Source: Butyrivibrio sp. MC2013 (GTDB lineage Bacteria; Bacillota; Clostridia; Lachnospirales; Lachnospiraceae). Taken from it: a stretch of 64,000 nucleotides of DNA. The notes beneath the pieces are model-generated. The model worked only from the letters and a program-made list of their open reading frames with translations. It was not told where the DNA came from and searched no databases. The stretch lies in NCBI RefSeq assembly GCF_000424585.1, contig NZ_AUKE01000004.1, positions 124,001 through 188,000 of the forward strand, in the 5' to 3' direction. The first letter of the stretch is position 1, and each line of letters begins with the position of its first letter. The position numbers and the translations under genes are program-made. This document shows, piece after piece, positions 20,701 to 29,700 of this stretch.

Positions 20701-23700
20701 AGGTATAATCTGTAGGATAATAATTTGCACCTTCAACTCTCTCAACCTCAGGGATAGCACTGTAGTTTCCCGCATTTGTCTGCTTGTTTTTGACGGCAAC
20801 ACTAAAATCAGAGGTAGAATCAGGGATCCTGCCCGTATCACCCACTATCTTGATATAAGGCGCCAGAGGGCTGCCTGTATAATCATATTGATAGTCATCT
20901 TCTGTATATACGGCATCTTCGTCGCTGTTTTCATCAGGAAGCCACTTGATATCGAGAGGATAAGGCTTGATCTGTCCGGACAGCTGCAGACTGGTCTCTC
21001 CCTCAGGGAATACATAATTCCAGTTTTCATATACTCCGTGGAGATCATCAGCGGTGATGACCCACAGATTGCTAAGGGTCACTCTGGTGCCTTCATCCAC
21101 ACCACTGCCACTGGCATGCATATAGTCAAATGATGCGTCAAAATTGAGCATCATCGTCTTTCCGCTCTCTGACGGCAGTATACCGTTGATCTTGTAATAA
21201 GGATCTGCCGTGGCACCCTCAGTCTCTATTCCCGACTGCAGCCTGTAATAATCTGAATATCTGCCGTCTTCCTGAGAATACTTATAGGTCACATCTCCCA
21301 CATGGTCTTCAGGCTTACCCTGTATAAGAGCTGTTCCGTCATAGATCTTGGTAAATGCTTTAACCGCAGTGACAGTTACAGGCACAGGAAGCAGTCCCAC
21401 TCTCTCACTTCCTGTTATAGAAGCATAATTGGGGTCATTACTAATGACATAATAGTAGACTACATGGGGTATGGGATCTCTGTTTTCATCCACTATTACA
21501 TCCTTGTATGAAGGCATTGTGCCAAGAGCCTTGGCAGGATCTGAGTCTTCCAGATCCAGTCTTGATGAAATGTCTTCACCTATGGTAAAAGCTTCTTCGC
21601 TGTAATAGATACTATAGCTCTCCGGTCTGTAGAGCCATCTTTCACTGTATTTATAGCTTGCTCCCGTATAGCTCTGATTTTCCACAGGGCTGGTCTGCAG
21701 GTAGCTATTGTTGGGATATATGATAAATTTGTAAGAGCCGCTGGCAGTCTCTGTTCTGCCGTTATCCTTTCTCTCAATATCAGCCACGCAGCGCAGCATG
21801 TAATATCCTGCATCATAGCCCACAGGAAGATTAAAGGTATTGGTGTTGGAAGCAGGTATGGGGATCATCTCAAAGTTATCTATTGTTTCGGGATCCATAC
21901 TCTCAAATTCGTCAGCTGTAATATCTGTCAGCTTGCAGTAATACCAGCTGTACTCCTTGATGTTATTGGCACTTGCTTCACCTGAGTCGCCCCAGTTGAC
22001 CAGCGCATTAAACTGATTGCGGGTATCTGATCCATATTTGTAATACAGAGGATCCTGTTCCAGATTCCTGCTGATGGTAATGGTTATGACAGGCTTGATA
22101 GCCAAAGTAGCATCTGTTACAGCTATATAATATCCTGATTCTGAGGCCTTAAAGCTGTATTCAGTTACAGCGCATACCTGCGAAAGAAGTGCTCCCTCAC
22201 TATCCGCAGCTTCCACAAGACTTCTGATATTCTCAAGCTCTTCTGCTGTCAGCGCCCTGCCCTCGTTTATCCTGAACCATCCAAGGAAGCTGTAACCTGT
22301 AGGCTGCATGGTCGCATAGAGACCTACCTGCTGCCCGTAGTAATAGCTTCCTTCACCGGACAGAGTAAGGCCGTTTTCTTCATTGCCGTCCAGACAATAT
22401 GCACTGGTATGAATGGATATAGAGGAATCTCTCTCATAATAGAAAGTCACATCCGCATCCAGATAGGCTTCAAAGCTGTTATTATCCCCAAGGTCCAGTG
22501 TCCCCGAATCCGAAGCATTATGCCTATAGGTACCGTTTGCAAAGATTACCATACTGCCTGCCGCACTCAGATCATGATCCTCAACCATGATGATATCTTC
22601 TGATTTGACACCTTCCAGATTTTCAACTGCAGCAAAGAGATTATTGCTGTCAACAGACTCTGTGTAATAATAGGTAATCCCGCCATTTGTATCAGTCACC
22701 ACAGGGACATCCGTAGGCTGAGCGCTTCTGGCTTTTTCAAAGAGATCCTGCTGATATATCTTATTATTGTCCTGATAGAGATGTACTATGGCAAAATCTA
22801 TCTCTGCCGGTATCCACTGTGCTTCTACCAAAGTATCGCATATGGGCATACTAAAGCTTGCAGAGGCAAGGGATAGTTCATAAGCATAAGCATCCTTATC
22901 CAGCTCTTCACCCTTAACGCTGTCTGTATAATCATATAGCTTCCAGCCCGTAAACTCATATCCTGCCTTGGAGGGAGTATTGATAGTTATAGTACTGCCG
23001 TTGATCTTACTGATGATCTCATCATTGGAAGCGGTCGCCGAGTCATTCCTTCTGATAGTAAGAATTGCTGAAGTACGTGAATAATAAGATTTAAGATTAA
23101 TAGACTTACTGCCGCAGAAGCCACTTAGCACGTTCCTGGTATTTCTCACATCATGCTCATAGCCCTCCAGCACATAGCTGCCATAATCCATGCTAAATTC
23201 CGTAAAGGCTTTTACATAGTGGGATACCTTGCTGGCATAGAGGATCCTATCCTGGGCATTATTGTAATATCTGATATATAGTCCGGTCTTTTCCACTATA
23301 GTATTAGTATCATATTCATACCGGATCGCTACTTCCGTGGTTTCGGCATATAGGTGCTCACCATCCAGGGTCCCGCTATAGTATGAAGTGGATCCCGGCA
23401 GGGCATAGTAAGCTATATCAAAGTTTTGGATAGGCTCGTTAAAACGCTTGCCATAAAGGGTGATCCCCCTGGTAACGCTGATATCGCCGTTTACAGGATC
23501 TGTAAAATCATGATCCTTATACCATATGATCTCATAGCCCTCACCGGGGTCGAAAACCTCCGAGCCGTACCTGTCAAAGCCAACCTCTGCTCGGGGCACT
23601 GTTGTCACCTGCCCGTAATCGATCCTTCTGCTCTTACCGTCGTAAATATATGTAATAGCAAAATCTTTGACAAACTCAAAATAGTAGCTTAACTGAGTCT

Positions 23701-26700
23701 CAAATACATCTGCCGTACTTCCTGCCACGCCTAATATAGGAGTATCAGAGCCGCGGCCGGAAATCCTCTCATCACCTCTTGGCGTAACAGTGGCTGTACC
23801 ATAGTTCACCGAAGGAGCATTGTCATCTGCTTCAAAGGTCTCTCTTCCCACATGGGCAGTAACACTGCCGTTGTAGTAATAATATGCCAGATTGCCCACA
23901 TAGAACCTGTCATCATCTACCACTGTGAACAAGAGCTTAGGATCATGGCTGTCATTCTTTATGGCATAGAACGTAGCAGTTCTTGTTTCTTCTGTTTCCT
24001 TAGGATTGATATAAGTAACCTCTACAGGCTCAAACTCTTCCCTTAATGGTGCATCCTGGGCATTAGATGTAAACACATCAGATTTATTTGCTGCGCATAT
24101 CTGATATGTTGTCCCTTCGTGCACATGTGTCAGCGGAACTTCGCCTACATATGTACCATCTGTATATTTTCTGTATGTAAGTCTCAGATAATAGTGCCTG
24201 TTTGTAACAGGCTGCAGATAATAGACCTTGGCATATGTGGCAGTGGAGCCGCTGCCGGCGCCTACAAGCAGCTTTCTTGTGCGGCTGTTTACCAGGGAAG
24301 CCTGGGTATTATACTGGGTATAATCGCCATGACCACCTTCAGAGCCCAGTCCCACATAAGATGAAGGCGAATATCTGTACCAATAATCCGCGATAGTATA
24401 GCCCATATCGCTAAAGGACGCAGGCTCATCCGGCAGATTAGTCACATCGGAAGAAGATGTAATACTGCCAAGGTATGTATGTGCACCGGGATTATCCCCA
24501 TTATCGCCCACAGGAAAAGGATCCCTCTGACCGTTATAATAGTACTCAGAATCGATAAAATAGGATGTTCCCCACTTTTGCAAAAGGGTATAAGAGCTGA
24601 TCTCGGACTGGTTGTAGCTGCCGCTGTCTGCGTTATAGTCCCTTCTGTAATAACTAACCGTAACAGGATATGACTTACGGGACATATAGAGCTTTAGTAC
24701 AGTTATGGAATCCTCTTTGATCGTCTTGTTATCTTCTTCATATATGTTCTCCAGGATCTCAGACGATAACAGCTCCTCTTCCCTGTCCACATGCTCATAA
24801 TGATTCTTGGCTTCAACACCATCCATGAGCCTGGAGATTGGTATCTCGTCGTCGTCGCCTTCGCCGTCTTCTACAATGCTCACAATTCTTCCGGGCTCTA
24901 TATAACGCTCATAGCTGGTCTCTTTCTTAAAGAAGCCTGCATCTGTACTGGTGTATGTACCACCTGAATATGTATGACTGACATCCTTTGTTATTTCCAG
25001 ATATACTTCTATGATGTACTTGGACTGTTCTCGGGAAGCATATTCTCTTACCACACTGACATCACCGGCAGGCATGGTCACAGGCCTGGAGCCCGTTGAC
25101 CAGTCTACAAAGTTGGCCAGATAATACTTATCTGCCGTCACTACACCCTCGCCCTGGGGCCAGCGGGCAGTCCAGGCTCTTGAGTGTTCCTTGCCGTTTT
25201 CGTAAGTCACCATTCCGTCTCTGTCATATCCGTAGGTCTCAAAATAAGCCGCAGACAATTCCCCTTCCCCCGGGAATGCATATCCATAAGGGAAGCGCCA
25301 GCTGGCATCATCTTCAGGATAAGCAGAACCAAAGAGACATACATTCTCATCACGATTGCCTCTGTAGACATTCATAGTGAGATCATACACATTTCTTGTA
25401 TAGTAGAAGGATACGATGGTAGGTCCGTTCTGGACGCCCTCAGGCAGCTCGCCTTCTATCCGGGAATATACATAATGGCTTTCATCCTGATCATATGTGC
25501 CTTCATTCGCAAAAGCATTAAGCGCAGCAAGGCTGTCAAATTCCAGCCCCTCCGAACTGCCATAGGTCACTTTTACAGCAGCAGCTGTAAAGCCCACAAG
25601 CTCCCTGGCTGTGACGATCTCTATGCTCTGACTTGTGGCATCGGAATCAACATAGGCATGTATCTCTTTGCCATAGCTGGCAGTGATCAGTTCATCAGCC
25701 TGTATGGCAGGATTGAGGCTAAAGTTCTTCCCAAGATAATCATTTTCCCCATCGGATGTATCTATTTCCTGGAAATAATATCTTATTATGTAAGTGGCTG
25801 AATCCGCTTTGAAATAGCCTGTTACATTAAGGCTGTTGGCAGGCATGGTAGAAGGAGCCGCACCTGCATCGCCATAATTCCAGCCTATAAAGCTGTATCC
25901 TATATGGCTTGGGAGTGCATGCTCTTTAAATTCCTGACCATAGTAGAAATAGTCAGTAATGACCTTACTGGTCTGATCATAATCTGTATAACTGTAGTTA
26001 ACTGCGTATTGCCTGAGAGCATAATAAATGTTCAGCTCCATATCATCTTCAGTCACTGTGATAGATGATATATATTCAGGACTGCCCTCAGGAAGCTGAG
26101 GAGTACTGGTAAGACTGTAACCGGTCCTGTCCTGTCTGATCGCTGCATCATTATAAGAGATGCTGTCACCATACGCACAGGAATATACAGCCGAATTATC
26201 CGCTTCATCAGGGTAACTCAGCTCTGTATCATCATCAGCTTCAGTCAGTCTCTGGTAATAGTAATTGACTCTGTAGCTAAACTTCTTATTGGTCCAGCCT
26301 GCTTTCAAAGTAGCTGATTCATTTTTGACATAGGATGCACAGTCAGGCAATATTGATGAGCCTGCTGTCCAGTTGGTAAATACATATCCGGCTTTGCTAA
26401 ATCCGTTGGCAGGAAGTACTACAGTATTATCCTTGAGTTTATATATAGGATCCATAGATCCTGTAGCATCAGCATCATTTTTATCAAAGCTAAGCTTATA
26501 AACAGTGACAGGGCTTTCACAATATCTGACATTGCCGCCGGTATCCTTAAAGAAGAGATAATGATCACCTGCATCAGCAAAATCTATTGTTGTTTCAAAA
26601 ACATGGGCAGGTGCTTCATTAACAGGTTCAATGGTGATCCAGTCATCCTCTGATACCCCGTCAACAGATCCTGCTATCTGATAAGCTGACAGCCCCAGAA

Positions 26701-29700
26701 GATCGCTGATCCTGACAGATGCTCTCACATATGAATAATCAGGAGCCTGGACAGCGCTGTAATTCTCGCAGATAGGAGCAGAGTCCAGGGATTTGACGAC
26801 AAGAGCCGCATCCACTGCACTCTCAAGGCTCTGTGACGTGAAGCTCACTGTATAGTAGCCGCCTGACTTAAAGCTGCTCCTCGTAAGCCCGCCAGATCCC
26901 GCCGTATAATTAAACACAGTACCTGCATCATCATGCTCATAGCCGCTGTTATAGGTCACATAACAGTCTGCACTTTCGCCCTGGAGCAGATATGTCACGC
27001 TATCATCTTCCAAGTCGCCATGAATAGCATCAGCATATTCCAGACTTGATACACCCATATCCATTCCCAGCTTCATCGCAGATAGCCTGGCTGTATATTT
27101 ATAGGCTATCTTTGACGATGCACTGCCCTCTGTATAATTGTTATACATGCCTGCATCGTCCTCACCTATCCTGGCAGTGATAGTGGCAGAGTATGCCCCG
27201 ACTCCATTTTCAACAGAATCCTGCAGGATGATATCTCTTACGTCCAGGCTGGTCTGGGCAGTGATGATAGGGCTGCCCATAATATCATCACCCTTATAGA
27301 GATCGATCTCATAAAGGATATTCAGTCCATCTCTTGTTATGGCAACCCAGCTCAGAGTTCCTGCCTTCGACCCCCATTTAAGGGATGTAATCTGGGGAAG
27401 GGGAGCCCTGGTAATAGATAGAGAGCCGGCTTCCAATACAATATCATAGTTGCTTTCCTTGGTTGCCGAAGTAAGGGTATAGGCTATCGAATTTTGAACG
27501 GGAGATTCCTCCACTGTCCTTACGGATCCGGATACAGTCACAGAATGAAAACCTTCGCCCTCTGCAAAGCCGTCTCCTGACTCCACATGATTACCTGATG
27601 TATGGGCATTGCCGTCATAAGGCCAGCTTTTGCTGTCAGAGCTTATGATGATCTGCCTCTTTTGAATGGTAAAGAACGCGGGTGCTGCAGTGATCGCGCT
27701 GTAATTGGCGGTCTCTGCCACCTCAGCCCAGACATAATATCTGCCGGCATCTTCAGGCACAGTAGTTACTGCAGCAGACTTATCAGCGTCTTCAAAACTC
27801 TCTTCATCTCCTGCTCTCAGATATTTATATGTGACTGATGCTGCGTCTCTTATGCCCTCCTGGGTAGCCACGCTAAGGTCATCCGGTCTCTCTGCGTATT
27901 TCCAACTGTCATGATTGATAGTGGTAGTAAGCTCATAGCCGGACTTTACTATCTCAAAATGTGTCCCGGCATATACGCCGCTGTAATTGCCTATGAATGT
28001 TATGATGACCGTTGCAAGGCTGCCTACGTTAACGTTTTGATCATAACTGACAAGATAATCATCAGAAGTCAGCTCTATTGTCACCGGGCCATCACCACTG
28101 TCTATATTTAGCTCTACAGACGTGACCGCAGGCGTAATTGGACTGCCTGAATATACAAATGGCCCCTCTTCTACGGTCACAAGGACCTCTGTTTCTTCGT
28201 CCACCAGAAGCGAGGTAACAGTCAAGCTGCCGGGTATAACAGTTAACTCATAATTATCTGCCGTAAGGCCCTGGGCAGTGATATCATAGCTTCCTGTAGC
28301 GGTTCTCACCTCGTCATCACATCTGTAAGGACAGCTAAGCTTGTCTGCGTAGCCGCTTCCCAGCACAGACTCAAGGCTGTCTCCGCTTACCAGACCACCA
28401 TCACCTTGTGACTGTGATGCACGTAAGCTGTATGTGGGAACAGGACTGCCATATACTATCTCTTTGTCATCGATTGTCAGAGAAAGGGCTCTCTTTGCAA
28501 TGCTGACATGAGCAATATCAGAAACTGTACTTGTCTCTTCGCCCTCTTCTGTAATAGCTGCTACAGCTTTATAATAACCGCTGTCAGAGACGTTTCTTAC
28601 TGACAATGTGCCTTCAGTTCCTCCCTCCAGGGCGCTATAGCTACCGTTAACGCTGTCAGCGCGGTACCAGGTCCATGTCACTGAATCGTAAGTCTGATCA
28701 AGAGCTACTGTAAGATCAACGGCTGCACCGTCATAAGTCTTACTGTATTCTCCGCTAAGGTTGCTTGCAAAGCCCACTCCCTTAAGGGACCATCCGGCAT
28801 AATATATATTATCCTCAGCAGGGACTGCATCTATAGTTGTACCTGCTGCGACAGCAGCAGATGAGTGATCATCACTTGTATAATATCCCAGAAAATCAAA
28901 TTTGGTCCTGCTGGCCGCAGGCATAGTAAATGAAGGTGCATCTCCGCTTACAGCAGCTTTTGAAACGCAGTAATCAGAATACGTATTATTAAGATAATAA
29001 TTCCGGATCAATAGCCTGGTAATATCAATTGCAATATCAGACCTTTTGACATTACCTGAAGCGTCCTTGACATAGAGATAATAGCTGCCCGAATCAAGAC
29101 CTGCATAAGAGAGCTGGGCCGTAGCACCTCCCCCGCCTTTTACAGGAGCTCCATCAAATTCTGTCCAAGCCGATACTCCCTGGGCCAAGCTGCTTTGTGA
29201 CAGGGCATAGCTCACAAGACCTGCTCCCTCATCATAGGCAGCTATTTGTATATTGTCTCCCGAAGCTGCATATCCCGTGATAGTAGGAGAAATATTATCA
29301 ACTATCTCAATAGCAAAATTGATAGTGTCTGTATCCTGCGCCAATATCAGATCACTCACCGGCACATTAAAATACAGATAATATCGACCAACATCCGGAG
29401 TTGCTGTCCAGACAGGTGCTGATGCAAGGCCCTCTATGGAAGACGCATAATGGACCTCAACGCCGGAGCTGTAATGCTCAGTGCCATTCTCATCATCAGA
29501 AAATATTGCATCTGCTGTAAAAGTCACAGAATCGTCATAGGATATACTGTAGAAATCTCCAAAAGCTCCTGACATAAGAGCATCGCCATTGGCATAAAGC
29601 TTGTATATGGGGTACTGAGTGGCTGTAAGAAGCATAGCACCCCGCATCATTTTTTTATTTTTGCTGCCCTTTGAAGGCTCTGTCTGATCCTCGGTCAAAG

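Noticed and set aside
12555..28111. Many plus-strand open frames of 60-200 codons inside the giant surface gene
   Set aside because: They are antisense shadows of one continuous repeat-rich coding frame, with no ribosome sites, no promoters and low-complexity translations.
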